DNA of 64,000 nucleotides, from the NCBI RefSeq assembly GCF_014648855.1, contig NZ_BMRX01000012.1, forward strand, positions 232,662 to 296,661, read 5' to 3'. The stretch comes from Streptomyces parvulus. Lineage in GTDB: Bacteria > Actinomycetota > Actinomycetes > Streptomycetales > Streptomycetaceae. The notes under the pieces were generated by a model. It saw nothing but the letters and a program-made list of their open reading frames with translations, was not told where the DNA came from and searched no databases. This document shows, piece by piece, positions 15,361-25,033 of this stretch. Position numbers and translations under genes: made by a program. Numbering within the stretch: the stretch's first letter is position 1; each line of letters starts with the position of its first letter.

Positions 15361-16566
15361 ATGGAGCCCATGAGTTCGCCGTCGCAGCGGTTGGTCCGCG
15401 ACCGGATCGCCGCACCCGCCTACCCCTGGGTCACCGGTGGCCTGGTGACCGTCGGGGCGGTCGCCGAACTGGTCGTCATCCCCGGAGGTGTGACGACGAC
15501 GATCGGCGCCCTGGTCTCCGCCGCCTCGCTGATGTGGAGGCGCTCCTTCCCGCCGGTCGCCGTGCTCACCGTGGCCGCGGGACTGCTCGGCTTCGCCGGC
15601 GACGTCAACCTCTACGTCTCGATCACGGTGAGCGGGCTGATCGGCTGCTACTCCCTCGGCCGCCACCGAGTGCTGCACCCGGCCCTGACCGTCGTCGGCG
15701 GCGCGCTCGGCGCCCTGTGCGTGAACCTGGTGCACATCAACACCTGGTCGCGGATGGACCTGCCGGTACCGGCGCTGTGGGAGCGGGGCTCGCTCAGCCT
15801 GTTCGCCGAGTCCCTGCTGCTGAGTGTGGTGATCTTCGGAGCCGTGATGATGGGCGACGCGGTCCGCTCCCGCGAGGAGACCCGCGCCGAGCGCCACCTG
15901 GCCCACACCCGGACCATCGCGATGGAACGGCAGCAGGCCGCCGAGGCGGAACGCGCCGCCATCGCCCGCGAACTGCACGACATCGTCTCGCACTCGGTGT
16001 CGATGATCGCGGTCCAGGCGGAGAGCGCCACCTACACCACCCCGGGACTCACCCCCGAGGCCCGCGAGGGCTTCCAGCAGATCGCCGCCACCGCCCGCTC
16101 CTCCATGGCCGAACTGCGCCGCCTGCTCGGCGTGCTGCGCACCCCCCAGGGCGGATCGGCCCTCACCGCACCGCAGCCCACCCTCGACCACCTCGCCGAA
16201 CTGGTCGAGCAGCACCGGGCGGTGGGCGGTACCGCCGAACTCCTGATCACGGGCGAGCGGGTGGCCCTGCCCGCCGTCTGGGAGCTGGCCGCCTACCGGA
16301 TCACCCAGGAGGCGCTCACCAACGCCCGCAAGCACGCGCCCGGAGCCCATACGGTGGTGGAGGTCGACTACGGCGCCGACCGGCTGCTGACCCTCCGGGT
16401 GCGCGACGACGGTCCCGGCGTGGGCACCGGCTCGGGCCCCGGCGCCGGGCACGGCCTGACCGGGATGCGGGAGCGGGCCGCCCTGGTCGGCGGCCGGCTC
16501 ACCGCGGGGTCGGGCCCGGGCGGCGGGTTCCTGGTGGAGGCGGAGCTGCCGTGGGGGAGCGGGTGA
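15361..16566 (+). CDS. NarL-type sensor histidine kinase
   Basis: Membrane sensor kinase of the HisKA_3 class. Five or six N-terminal hydrophobic segments (to about residue 165) are followed by the dimerisation/phosphorylation motif ARELHDIVSHS (phospho-His206) and an HATPase with QEALTNARKHAP and DDGPG boxes. Start choice is uncertain: ATGs at 15361 and 15370 and an upstream in-frame GTG at 15331 are possible; 15361 has GGGACGGA close upstream. The response regulator gene overlaps its end. The stimulus is not evident; neighbours give no clear target. Confidence 0.88.
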   Translation: MEPMSSPSQRLVRDRIAAPAYPWVTGGLVTVGAVAELVVIPGGVTTTIGALVSAASLMWRRSFPPVAVLTVAAGLLGFAGDVNLYVSITVSGLIGCYSLGRHRVLHPALTVVGGALGALCVNLVHINTWSRMDLPVPALWERGSLSLFAESLLLSVVIFGAVMMGDAVRSREETRAERHLAHTRTIAMERQQAAEAERAAIARELHDIVSHSVSMIAVQAESATYTTPGLTPEAREGFQQIAATARSSMAELRRLLGVLRTPQGGSALTAPQPTLDHLAELVEQHRAVGGTAELLITGERVALPAVWELAAYRITQEALTNARKHAPGAHTVVEVDYGADRLLTLRVRDDGPGVGTGSGPGAGHGLTGMRERAALVGGRLTAGSGPGGGFLVEAELPWGSG

Positions 16567-16595
16567 ACACGACCGGCGCGGAGCGGGGGACGGGT

Positions 16596-17282
16596 GTGAT
16601 CAGGGCACTGGTCGCCGACGACCAGGCGGTCGTCCGCACCGGCTTCGTGAACCTCCTGGGCACCCAGGAGGACATCGAGGTCGTCGGCGAGGCAGAGGAC
16701 GGGGTGCAGGCGGTCCGGGTGGCCGCCGAGACCCGGCCCGACCTCGCCCTCCTGGACATCCGCATGCCGCACCGTAACGGCATCGAGGCAGCCCGCGAGA
16801 TCCTCGCCGCGTCCGGCGGCGCGACGAAGGTCCTGATGCTGACGACGTTCGGCCTGGACGAGTACGTCTACGACGCGCTGGCGGCCGGCGCGGGCGGCTT
16901 CCTGCTCAAGGACGCCACCTTCCCCGAGCTGCTGCACGCCGTCCGGGTGGTGGCGCGCGGCGAAGCCCTGCTCTCGCCGGAGGTCACCAAGCGGCTGATC
17001 GCCGAGTTCGTCCACGCGCGGAGATCCCGGCTGCCCGTCCACGCGGCCGGCGACCTCACCGTCCGGGAGACCGAGGTGCTGACCCTCATAGCGCGGGGGC
17101 TGTCGAACGCGGAGATCGCGGGCCGCCTGACCATCACCGACCACACCGTGAAGACCCACATCAACCGCGTCTTCGCGAAGCTGGAGCTGCGCGACCGGGC
17201 ACAGGCCGTCATCGTCGCCTACGAACTGGGCCTGGTCCGAGCCGGCGGCACGCCTGCACCCGGCCGGCACGGCACGCGCTGA
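16596..17282 (+). CDS. NarL/LuxR-family response regulator
   Basis: Partner of the preceding kinase (228 aa): receiver domain 1-120 with acidic pocket Asp8/Asp9 and phospho-acceptor Asp54 (LLDIRMP), then a LuxR-type HTH at about 158-213. The GTG at 16596 has GGGGGA five bases upstream. An in-frame GTG at 16563 would overlap the kinase stop (GTGA) and add 11 residues; both are possible, but the later start begins exactly where the receiver domain normally begins. Confidence 0.88.
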   Translation: MIRALVADDQAVVRTGFVNLLGTQEDIEVVGEAEDGVQAVRVAAETRPDLALLDIRMPHRNGIEAAREILAASGGATKVLMLTTFGLDEYVYDALAAGAGGFLLKDATFPELLHAVRVVARGEALLSPEVTKRLIAEFVHARRSRLPVHAAGDLTVRETEVLTLIARGLSNAEIAGRLTITDHTVKTHINRVFAKLELRDRAQAVIVAYELGLVRAGGTPAPGRHGTR

Positions 17283-17441
17283 GCCGCCCCGGCGGCCCAT
17301 CCGCCCGCCGCCCGATTATCGGCCGAACGGCCGCACGAAGGGTGGTGGGGCTGCCCGGAATCGGGTACATACGATCGGGTAGCACCGACTAGTAACGTAC
17401 GTCCGCAAGTTCGCGCAGGACGAGTCGTCGAGGTGAGCCTC

Positions 17442-19388
17442 ATGTCCGCAGCAACCACCCCCTCCTCCCGGCCCACGGTCACCGAGCGTGAGGCCCGCCA
17501 GGTCGCCGAGGCGGCCCGCGAACAGGACTGGCGCAAGCCCAGCTTCGCCAAGGAGCTGTTCCTCGGCCGGTTCCGCCTCGACCTCATCCACCCCCACCCG
17601 TTGCCCGCCGACGACGACGTCCAGCGCGGCGAGGAGTTCCTCGCCAAGCTGCGCGACTTCTGCGAGACGAAGATCGACGGGTCCGTGATCGAGCGCGACG
17701 CGCGCATCCCGGACGACGTGATCACGGGGCTGAAGGAGCTGGGCGCCTTCGGCATGAAGATCGACACCAAGTACGGCGGCCTCGGCCTCACCCAGGTCTA
17801 CTACAACAAGGCCCTCGCCCTGGTCGGCTCCGCGAACCCGGCGATCGGCGCGCTGCTCTCCGCCCACCAGTCGATCGGCGTACCGCAACCCCTGAAGATG
17901 TTCGGCACCCAGGAGCAGAAGGACACCTTCCTGCCGCGCTGCGCCCGTACCGACATCTCGGCGTTCCTGCTCACCGAGCCCGACGTCGGCTCCGACCCGG
18001 CCCGGCTGGCCACCACGGCCGTTCCGGAGGGCGACGACTACGTCCTCGACGGCGTGAAGCTGTGGACGACCAACGGCGTCGTCGCCGACCTGCTCGTCGT
18101 GATGGCCCGCGTCCCGAAGTCCGAGGGGCACAAGGGCGGCATCACCGCGTTCGTCGTCGAGGCCGCCTCCGAGGGCATCACCGTCGAGAACCGCAACGCC
18201 TTCATGGGCCTGCGCGGCCTGGAGAACGGCGTCACCCGCTTCCACCGGGTGCGCGTCCCCGCCGCCAACCGCATCGGCCCCGAGGGCGCCGGCCTCAAGA
18301 TCGCCCTCACCACCCTCAACACCGGCCGCCTCTCGCTGCCCGCCATGTGCGTCGGCGCCGGCAAGTGGTGCCTGAAGATCGCCCGCGAGTGGTCGGCGGT
18401 GCGCGAGCAGTGGGGCAAGCCGGTCGCGCTGCACGAGGCGGTCGGCTCGAAGATCTCCTTCATCGCGGCGACCACCTTCGCCCTGGAGGCCGTCCTCGAC
18501 CTCTCCTCCCAGATGGCCGACGAGAACCGTAACGACATCCGGATCGAGGCCGCCCTCGCCAAGCTCTACGGCTCCGAGATGGCCTGCCTGATGGCGGACG
18601 AGCTGGTCCAGATCCGCGGCGGCCGCGGCTTCGAGACCGCGGCCTCCCTGGAGGCGCGGGGCGAGCGCGCCGTGCCCGCCGAGCAGATCCTGCGCGACCT
18701 GCGCATCAACCGGATCTTCGAGGGCTCCACCGAGATCATGCACCTGCTGATCGCGCGCGAGGCCGTCGACGCCCACCTCACGGTCGCCGGCGATCTCATC
18801 GACCCCGACAAGACGCTGGCCGACAAGGCGAGGGCCGGCGCCCAGGCCGGTGCCTTCTACGCCAAGTGGCTGCCCAAGCTCGTCGCCGGACCGGGCCAAC
18901 TGCCGCGCTCGTACGCCGATTTCCACCCCGCCGGCCACCCCGACCTCGCCGCCCACCTGCGCTACGTCGAACGCGCCGCCCGCAAGCTCGCCCGCTCCAC
19001 CTTCTACGCCATGTCCCGCTGGCAGGGCCGGATGGAGACCAAGCAGGGCTTCCTGGGCCGGGTCGTCGACATCGGTGCCGAGCTGTTCGCGATGAGCGCC
19101 GCCTGCGTACGCGCCGAACACCTGCGCGCCACCGGCGACCACGGCCGCGAGGCCTACCAGCTCGCCGACGCCTTCTGCCGCCAGTCCCGGATCCGCGTCG
19201 AGGAACTCTTCGGCCGCCTCTGGACCAACACCGACGACCTGGACCGCAGGGTCGTCAAGGGCGTGCTTGGCGGCGCCTACGAGTGGCTGGAGCAGGGCAT
19301 CGTCGACCCCTCGGGCGACGGCCCCTGGATCGCGGACGCGGCACCCGGCGCCTCCGAGCGGGAGAACGTCCGCCGGTCCATCGGCTGA
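17442..19388 (+). CDS. acyl-CoA dehydrogenase with long C-terminal extension
   Basis: FAD enzyme of 648 aa, longer than the usual ~380-aa acyl-CoA dehydrogenase; the extra ~200 C-terminal residues resemble the membrane-associated extension of very-long-chain types (VLCAD/ACAD9). The FAD-binding LTEPDVGSD and the C-terminal RINRIFEGSTEIM motif are intact. The ATG is preceded by GAGGTGA. It likely performs the first oxidation of long-chain acyl-CoA in fatty-acid breakdown. It stands alone, 159 bases after the response regulator and on the same strand. Confidence 0.9.
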   Translation: MSAATTPSSRPTVTEREARQVAEAAREQDWRKPSFAKELFLGRFRLDLIHPHPLPADDDVQRGEEFLAKLRDFCETKIDGSVIERDARIPDDVITGLKELGAFGMKIDTKYGGLGLTQVYYNKALALVGSANPAIGALLSAHQSIGVPQPLKMFGTQEQKDTFLPRCARTDISAFLLTEPDVGSDPARLATTAVPEGDDYVLDGVKLWTTNGVVADLLVVMARVPKSEGHKGGITAFVVEAASEGITVENRNAFMGLRGLENGVTRFHRVRVPAANRIGPEGAGLKIALTTLNTGRLSLPAMCVGAGKWCLKIAREWSAVREQWGKPVALHEAVGSKISFIAATTFALEAVLDLSSQMADENRNDIRIEAALAKLYGSEMACLMADELVQIRGGRGFETAASLEARGERAVPAEQILRDLRINRIFEGSTEIMHLLIAREAVDAHLTVAGDLIDPDKTLADKARAGAQAGAFYAKWLPKLVAGPGQLPRSYADFHPAGHPDLAAHLRYVERAARKLARSTFYAMSRWQGRMETKQGFLGRVVDIGAELFAMSAACVRAEHLRATGDHGREAYQLADAFCRQSRIRVEELFGRLWTNTDDLDRRVVKGVLGGAYEWLEQGIVDPSGDGPWIADAAPGASERENVRRSIG

Positions 19389-19519
19389 GCCCCGTGGCGT
19401 CCGGCCCCGGCCCCGTGCCCGAGGTCCGCGGCCGGATGCCGGCGGCGCACCGCACTCCGCGACACCCGTGCGAGGGACGCGCTGTCCTCCCGGAGGGCCC
19501 TTGCGGCCACAATGGGGGG

Positions 19520-20776
19520 ATGAGCGACAGTCCAGCCCCACTCGCCGACCCCCACCTCGTCCACGACCCGGTGGCGGGCGACGGCCCGAAGGACGTGGTG
19601 ATCCTCGGGTCCACCGGGTCGATCGGAACCCAGGCCATCGACCTCGTGCTGCGCAACCCGGACCGCTTCCGGGTCACCGGCCTGTCCGCCAACGGCGGCC
19701 GGGTCGCCCTCCTCGCCGAGCAGGCGCACCGGCTGAGGCCGCGGACCGTCGCCGTCGCCCGCGAGGACGTCGTCCCCGAGCTGCGGGAGGCGCTGAGCGC
19801 GCGCTACGGCGGCCGGGACCCGCTCCCGGAGGTCCTGGCCGGCCCGGACGCGGCGACGACGCTCGCGGCCTCCGACTGCCACACCGTGCTCAACGGCATC
19901 ACCGGCTCCATCGGACTCGCCCCGACCCTCGCCGCCCTGGAGGCCGGCCGCACCCTCGCGCTGGCCAACAAGGAATCGCTCATCGTGGGCGGCCCGCTGG
20001 TCAAGGCCCTCGCCAAGCCCGGGCAGATCATCCCGGTCGACTCCGAGCACGCCGCCCTCTTCCAGGCCCTGGCGGCCGGCACCCGCGCCGACGTCCGCAA
20101 GCTGGTCGTCACCGCGTCCGGCGGCCCCTTCCGCGGCCGGACCAGGGACGAGCTGGCCGCGGTCACCGTCGAGGACGCCCTGGCCCACCCCACCTGGGCG
20201 ATGGGCCCGGTGATCACGATCAACTCCGCGACCCTGGTCAACAAGGGCCTGGAGGTGATCGAGGCCCACCTCCTCTACGACATTCCCTTCGACCGCATTG
20301 AGGTGGTCGTGCACCCGCAGTCGTATGTCCACTCGATGGTTGAGTTCACCGACGGATCGACCCTGGCCCAGGCGACGCCCCCCGACATGCGCGGGCCCAT
20401 CGCCATCGGTCTCGGCTGGCCCGAGCGCGTCCCGGACGCCGCCCCCGCCTTCGACTGGAGCAAGGCCTCCACCTGGGAGTTCTTCCCGCTCGACGACGAG
20501 GCCTTCCCCTCCGTGAACCTGGCCCGGCACGTCGGACAGCTCGCGGGCACGGCCCCGGCGGTGTTCAATGCCGCCAACGAGGAGTGCGTCGAGGCGTTCC
20601 GCTCCGGCGCGCTGCCGTTTCTCGGGATCATGGAGACCGTCACGCGGGTGGTCGAGGAGCACGGCACCCCCCGTACGGGAACCTCGCTCACCGTCGCGGA
20701 CGTCCTCGAAGCGGAGACCTGGGCCCGCGCCCGGGCCCGGCAACTGGCGGCACAGACGGCGGAGGCCCGTGCATGA
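19520..20776 (+). CDS. dxr: 1-deoxy-D-xylulose 5-phosphate reductoisomerase
   Basis: Second enzyme of the MEP isoprenoid pathway, converting DXP to MEP with NADPH and a divalent metal. The 418-aa product shows the NADPH loop GSTGSIG (about 29-35), the ANKESLI segment, the metal-binding SEHAALFQ loop and the NSATLVNKGLEVIEAH block. The ATG at 19520 directly follows a G-run; a CACAAT box six bases upstream suggests it could be leaderless. Its stop overlaps the protease gene start by ATGA, and ispG of the same pathway lies just behind, a conserved Streptomyces grouping. Confidence 0.96.
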   Translation: MSDSPAPLADPHLVHDPVAGDGPKDVVILGSTGSIGTQAIDLVLRNPDRFRVTGLSANGGRVALLAEQAHRLRPRTVAVAREDVVPELREALSARYGGRDPLPEVLAGPDAATTLAASDCHTVLNGITGSIGLAPTLAALEAGRTLALANKESLIVGGPLVKALAKPGQIIPVDSEHAALFQALAAGTRADVRKLVVTASGGPFRGRTRDELAAVTVEDALAHPTWAMGPVITINSATLVNKGLEVIEAHLLYDIPFDRIEVVVHPQSYVHSMVEFTDGSTLAQATPPDMRGPIAIGLGWPERVPDAAPAFDWSKASTWEFFPLDDEAFPSVNLARHVGQLAGTAPAVFNAANEECVEAFRSGALPFLGIMETVTRVVEEHGTPRTGTSLTVADVLEAETWARARARQLAAQTAEARA

Positions 20777-22077
20777 CGACCCTGATGTTCATCCTCGGCA
20801 TAGTCCTCTTCGCCGTCGGCCTGCTGTTCTCCATCGCCTGGCACGAGCTGGGCCACCTCTCCACGGCCAAGCTCTTCGGCATCCGGGTGCCGCAGTACAT
20901 GGTCGGCTTCGGACCGACGATCTTCTCGCGGAAGAAGGGCGAGACCGAGTACGGCGTCAAGGCCATCCCGTTCGGCGGCTACATCCGCATGATCGGCATG
21001 TTCCCGCCCGGCCCCGACGGACGCATGGAGGCCCGCTCCACCTCACCGTGGCGCGGGATGATCGAGGACGCCCGCTCGGCCGCCTTCGAGGAGCTCCAGC
21101 CCGGCGACGACAAGCGCCTGTTCTACACGCGCAAGCCGTGGAAACGGGTCATCGTGATGTTCGCGGGCCCCTTCATGAACCTCATCCTGGCGGTGGTGCT
21201 GTTCCTCACCGTCCTGATGGGCTTCGGCATCTCGCAGCAGACGACCACCGTCAGCTCCGTCTCCCAGTGCGTCATCTCACAGACAGAGCAGCGCGACGAC
21301 TGCACCAAGTCCGACCCCGCCTCCCCGGCCGCCGCGGCCGGCCTCCGCGCCGGCGACAAGATCCTCTCCTTCGACGGCGTACGCACCGACGACTGGGACA
21401 AGCTGTCCAACCTGATCCGCGCCAACCCGGGCGAGCAGGTGCCGGTCGTCGTCGAGCGCAAGGGTGAGGAAGTCACCCTGAACGCGACCATCGCCACCAA
21501 CCAGGTCGCGAAGAAGGACGCGAACGGCCAGATCGTCGAGGGCGAGTACGTCACGGCCGGCTTCCTCGGCTTCAGCGCCGCCACCGGCGTGGTGAAGCAG
21601 GACTTCGGGCAGTCCGTGACCTGGATGGGCGACCGGATCGGCGACGCCGTCGACTCCCTGGCGGCCCTGCCCGCCAAGATCCCCGCCCTGTGGGACGCCG
21701 CCTTCGGCGACGGGCCCCGCGAGGCCGACTCCCCGATGGGCGTGGTCGGCGCCGCCCGCGTCGGCGGCGAGATCGCCACCCTGGACATCCCGCCCACCCA
21801 GCAGCTCGCCATGTTCGTGATGCTGGTGGCCGGCTTCAACCTCTCCCTGTTCCTCTTCAACATGCTCCCGCTGCTGCCGCTCGACGGCGGCCACATCGCG
21901 GGCGCGCTGTGGGAGTCGCTGCGCCGGGCCGCGGCCAGGGTGCTGCGCCGGCCGGACCCGGGGCCCTTCGACGTGGCCAAGCTGATGCCGGTGGCCTACG
22001 TGGTGGCGGGCATCTTCGTCTGCTTCACGCTGCTGGTTCTCGTGGCGGACGTCGTCAATCCGGTGCGGATCACCTGA
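20773..22077 (+). CDS. RIP metalloprotease, site-2 protease family (RseP/MucP-like)
   Basis: Intramembrane zinc protease of 434 aa. The first helix carries HELGH (His24, Glu25, His28) and the last membrane region carries LDGG (Asp371); a PDZ domain lies near 175-260. Such enzymes complete regulated proteolysis of anti-sigma factors and other membrane substrates. The start overlaps dxr by ATGA, so the two are co-translated. The insert between the PDZ domain and the LDG helix is normal for actinobacterial members. The substrate is not known from this window. Confidence 0.93.
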   Translation: MTTLMFILGIVLFAVGLLFSIAWHELGHLSTAKLFGIRVPQYMVGFGPTIFSRKKGETEYGVKAIPFGGYIRMIGMFPPGPDGRMEARSTSPWRGMIEDARSAAFEELQPGDDKRLFYTRKPWKRVIVMFAGPFMNLILAVVLFLTVLMGFGISQQTTTVSSVSQCVISQTEQRDDCTKSDPASPAAAAGLRAGDKILSFDGVRTDDWDKLSNLIRANPGEQVPVVVERKGEEVTLNATIATNQVAKKDANGQIVEGEYVTAGFLGFSAATGVVKQDFGQSVTWMGDRIGDAVDSLAALPAKIPALWDAAFGDGPREADSPMGVVGAARVGGEIATLDIPPTQQLAMFVMLVAGFNLSLFLFNMLPLLPLDGGHIAGALWESLRRAAARVLRRPDPGPFDVAKLMPVAYVVAGIFVCFTLLVLVADVVNPVRIT

Positions 22078-22106
22078 TACCCGGACAATTTCCATGATCC
22101 GATGAG

Positions 22107-22145
22107 AAGCCCGATCCGGAGAGCCTGTCCCTCCGGACCGGGCTT
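22107..22145 (+). terminator. terminator after the site-2 protease gene
   Basis: AAGCCCG and TCCGGAG (22107-22121) pair with CTCCGGA and CGGGCTT (22131-22145), leaving one A/C mismatch and a 9-base loop. It separates dxr-protease from ispG. Confidence 0.7.
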
Positions 22146-22294
22146 CACTCGGCTCGCCGGGCAGATGGACGCCAAAGGGTGCATCTCGCGCCCACCGTGT
22201 GCCCGGCGTTCATGTCGGTGCCGTAATCTCGAATGCCGGAGCCCGCCGCAGAACGGGGCCGGACCTTGATCCACGACTTGGGGTTGCACAGCAG

Positions 22295-23452
22295 ATGACT
22301 GCGATTTCTCTCGGCATGCCGGACGTTCCGACCAGGCTCGCGGAGCGCCGCAAGAGCCGGCAGATCCAGGTCGGCACCGTCGCGGTGGGCGGTGACGCCC
22401 CCGTGTCGGTGCAGTCCATGACCACCACCCGTACCTCGGACATCGGCGCGACGCTCCAGCAGATCGCCGAGCTGACGGCGTCCGGCTGCCAGATCGTCCG
22501 CGTGGCCTGCCCGACGCAGGACGACGCCGACGCGCTGCCCGTGATCGCGCGGAAGTCGCAGATCCCGGTGATCGCCGACATCCACTTCCAGCCCAAGTAC
22601 GTGTTCGCCGCGATCGAGGCGGGCTGCGCCGCGGTCCGGGTGAACCCGGGCAACATCAAGCAGTTCGACGACAAGGTCAAGGAGATCGCCAAGGCGGCCA
22701 AGGACCACGGCACCCCGATCCGCATCGGCGTGAACGCGGGCTCCCTGGACCGCCGGCTGCTCCAGAAGTACGGCAAGGCGACCCCCGAGGCGCTCGCCGA
22801 GTCCGCGCTGTGGGAGGCGTCGCTCTTCGAGGAGCACGACTTCCGCGACATCAAGATCTCGGTGAAGCACAACGACCCGGTCGTCATGGTCGAGGCCTAC
22901 CGCCAGCTCGCCGCGCAGTGCGACTACCCGCTGCACCTCGGCGTGACCGAGGCCGGCCCCGCCTTCCAGGGCACCATCAAGTCGGCCGTCGCCTTCGGCG
23001 CGCTGCTCTCCCAGGGCATCGGCGACACCATCCGCGTCTCTCTCTCCGCGCCGCCGGTCGAGGAGATCAAGGTCGGCATCCAGATCCTGGAGTCGCTCAA
23101 CCTGCGCCAGCGCGGCCTGGAGATCGTCTCCTGCCCGTCCTGCGGCCGCGCCCAGGTCGACGTCTACAAGCTGGCCGAGGAGGTCACCGCCGGCCTGGAG
23201 GGCATGGAGGTCCCCCTCCGCGTCGCCGTCATGGGCTGCGTCGTCAACGGTCCGGGCGAGGCCCGCGAGGCCGACCTCGGCGTCGCCTCCGGCAACGGCA
23301 AGGGGCAGATCTTCGTCAAGGGCGAGGTCATCAAGACCGTCCCCGAGTCGAAGATCGTGGAGACCCTCATCGACGAGGCCATGAAGATCGCCGAGCAGAT
23401 GGAGAAGGACGGCGTCGCCTCCGGCGAGCCCTCCGTCGCCGTCGCGGGCTGA
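22295..23452 (+). CDS. ispG: 4-hydroxy-3-methylbut-2-en-1-yl diphosphate synthase (flavodoxin)
   Basis: Iron-sulfur enzyme converting MEcPP to HMBPP in the MEP pathway. The 385-aa product has the expected length; the 4Fe-4S ligands are Cys280 and Cys283 (CPSCGR), Cys315 (GCVVNGPGE) and Glu322. The ATG at 22295 (MTAISLGMPD) is used because upstream in-frame codons have no family character. It has its own upstream region, with a TAATCT box near 22224 as a weak promoter candidate, and a hairpin terminator behind it at 23468. Confidence 0.96.
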   Translation: MTAISLGMPDVPTRLAERRKSRQIQVGTVAVGGDAPVSVQSMTTTRTSDIGATLQQIAELTASGCQIVRVACPTQDDADALPVIARKSQIPVIADIHFQPKYVFAAIEAGCAAVRVNPGNIKQFDDKVKEIAKAAKDHGTPIRIGVNAGSLDRRLLQKYGKATPEALAESALWEASLFEEHDFRDIKISVKHNDPVVMVEAYRQLAAQCDYPLHLGVTEAGPAFQGTIKSAVAFGALLSQGIGDTIRVSLSAPPVEEIKVGIQILESLNLRQRGLEIVSCPSCGRAQVDVYKLAEEVTAGLEGMEVPLRVAVMGCVVNGPGEAREADLGVASGNGKGQIFVKGEVIKTVPESKIVETLIDEAMKIAEQMEKDGVASGEPSVAVAG

Positions 23453-23467
23453 CCCTCCCCGCTCCGC

Positions 23468-23492
23468 CCGCGCCGCCCGGAGGGCGGCGCGG
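23468..23492 (+). terminator. terminator after ispG
   Basis: An 11-bp GC stem with a three-base loop (23468-23478 with 23482-23492), followed by CATATTTC. Confidence 0.7.
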
Positions 23493-23507
23493 CATATTTC
23501 TGGCAGG

Positions 23508-23513
23508 TACAGT
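23508..23513 (+). promoter_or_regulatory. candidate -10 box for the GNAT/DUF4081 gene
   Basis: TACAGT about 38 bases before the GTG start; no clear -35 box is visible because the region upstream is the ispG terminator. Confidence 0.4.
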
Positions 23514-23550
23514 GCGGGGACCAGCAGATCTCAGGGTGAGGCCCCCGCAC

Positions 23551-24399
23551 GTGTTGACGCAGACCACCTCCCGCGTGCTCGAACCGAGCGACCTGGACGC
23601 CGCGCTCGCCATCCTCGACCGCGAGCCCGTCGCGAACGCCTTCGTGGCCGCCCGGGTCAACATCGCCGGACTCGACCCGTGGCGCCTCGGCGGCGAGATG
23701 TGGGGCTGGTACGAGCAGGGCATGCTGACGTCCCTGTGCTACGCGGGCGCCAACCTCGTCCCCATCTGCGCCAACGAGCGGGCCGTCCGCGCCTTCGCCG
23801 ACCGCGCCCGCCGGGCCGGCCGCCGCTGCTCCTCGATCGTCGGCCCCGCCGGCCCCACCGCCCAGCTGTGGCGGCTGCTCGAACCCGGCTGGGGCCCCGC
23901 CCGCGAGGTCCGCGCCCACCAGCCCCTCATGGTCACCGACCGGATGCCCGCGGACATCGTCCCCGACCCCTACGTCCGCCGCGTGCGCAAGGACGAGCTG
24001 GACCGGGTCATGCCCGCCTGCGTGGCGATGTTCACCGAGGAGGTCGGCATCTCCCCGCTGGCCGGCGACGGCGGCCTGCTCTACCAGGCCCGCGTCGCCG
24101 AACTCGTCGGCTCGGGCCGCTCGTTCGCCCGGTTCGACGCGGACGGCAAGGTCGTCTTCAAGGCCGAGATCGGCGCCGCCACCGACCGCGCCTGCCAGAT
24201 CCAGGGCGTGTGGATGGCCCCCGAGTACCGGGGCAAGGGCCTCGCGGCACCGGGCATGGCCGCGGTCCTGCGCTACGCGCTCGCCGACGTCGCCCCCGTG
24301 GCGAGCCTCTACGTCAACGACTTCAACACGGCGGCGCGACGGACGTACCTGCGCGTCGGGTTCCAGGAGGCCGGCGCCTTCATGAGTGTGCTGTTCTGA
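23551..24399 (+). CDS. GNAT acetyltransferase with N-terminal DUF4081 domain
   Basis: Protein of 282 aa. Residues ~1-130 match the DUF4081 region that precedes GNAT domains in actinobacteria; residues ~145-282 are a GNAT fold with the acetyl-CoA loop in VWMAPEYRGKGLAAPG and the closing YVNDFNTAARRTYLRVGF. The GTG at 23551 follows a weak AGGGTGAGG. Substrate unknown. The gene is followed closely by another, unrelated-looking GNAT gene. Confidence 0.85.
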   Translation: MLTQTTSRVLEPSDLDAALAILDREPVANAFVAARVNIAGLDPWRLGGEMWGWYEQGMLTSLCYAGANLVPICANERAVRAFADRARRAGRRCSSIVGPAGPTAQLWRLLEPGWGPAREVRAHQPLMVTDRMPADIVPDPYVRRVRKDELDRVMPACVAMFTEEVGISPLAGDGGLLYQARVAELVGSGRSFARFDADGKVVFKAEIGAATDRACQIQGVWMAPEYRGKGLAAPGMAAVLRYALADVAPVASLYVNDFNTAARRTYLRVGFQEAGAFMSVLF

Positions 24400-24416
24400 G
24401 CCCTGTGGAAGGCCTG

Positions 24417-24422
24417 TAGGCT
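24417..24422 (+). promoter_or_regulatory. -10 box TAGGCT of a probable leaderless transcript
   Basis: TAGGCT ends seven bases before the ATG at 24430, which has no ribosome binding site; it follows the previous gene's stop by 17 bases. Confidence 0.5.
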
Positions 24423-24429
24423 CCCCGCC

Positions 24430-24960
24430 ATGGACCTCGTGATCGGCCCACTGGACCTCTCCGCGCACGTGGACGAGGCGTTGGCCGTCCAAGCCGCCGC
24501 GTTCGGCCTCGGCCCCGACGAGGTCGCCGTCCGCCGTCAGATCGTCCTGCGCCACATGACCCACCCCGGCGCCCGCGCCCTCGGAGCCACCTGCGACGGC
24601 GAGCTGGTCGGCTTCGTCTACGGCATGCCCAACGACCGCACCCACTGGTGGTCCACCGTGGTCGAGCCCTACCTCCGCGCCCAGGGCACGGACACCTGGC
24701 TCGACGACTCCTTCGTCATCACCGAACTGCACGTCCACCCGGCCCAGCAGAACCGCGGCGCGGGCCGCGCCCTGATCACCACGATCACCGACGGTGCCGC
24801 GGAACCCCGCTCGATCCTCTCCGCCATCGACACCGAGAGCCCCGCCCGCGGCCTCTACCGCTCCCTCGGCTACCAGGACCTCGCCCGCCAGGTCCTCTTC
24901 CCCAGCGCCCCCAAGCCGTACGCGGTGATGGGCGCCCCCCTGCCGCTGCTCAGGCGATAA
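24430..24960 (+). CDS. GNAT-family N-acetyltransferase
   Basis: Small acetyltransferase of 176 aa. The core ITELHVHPAQQNRGAGRALI (about 97-116) carries the Q/R-x-x-G-x-G/A acetyl-CoA loop, and ESPARGLYRSLGY near 137-149 is the usual C-terminal GNAT strand and helix. The probable leaderless start is supported by the TAGGCT box. The target is not evident. Confidence 0.85.
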   Translation: MDLVIGPLDLSAHVDEALAVQAAAFGLGPDEVAVRRQIVLRHMTHPGARALGATCDGELVGFVYGMPNDRTHWWSTVVEPYLRAQGTDTWLDDSFVITELHVHPAQQNRGAGRALITTITDGAAEPRSILSAIDTESPARGLYRSLGYQDLARQVLFPSAPKPYAVMGAPLPLLRR

Positions 24961-25033
24961 CCGATTTCCACCGCGCAGGACCACCCGGCTAACCTCCTAG
25001 CACCACCCTTACGCAGCAGGAGACACGAGATCC

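Noticed and set aside
17316..19541. Open frame opposite the acyl-CoA dehydrogenase
   Set aside because: Shadow frame; the real gene shows intact family motifs on the plus strand.
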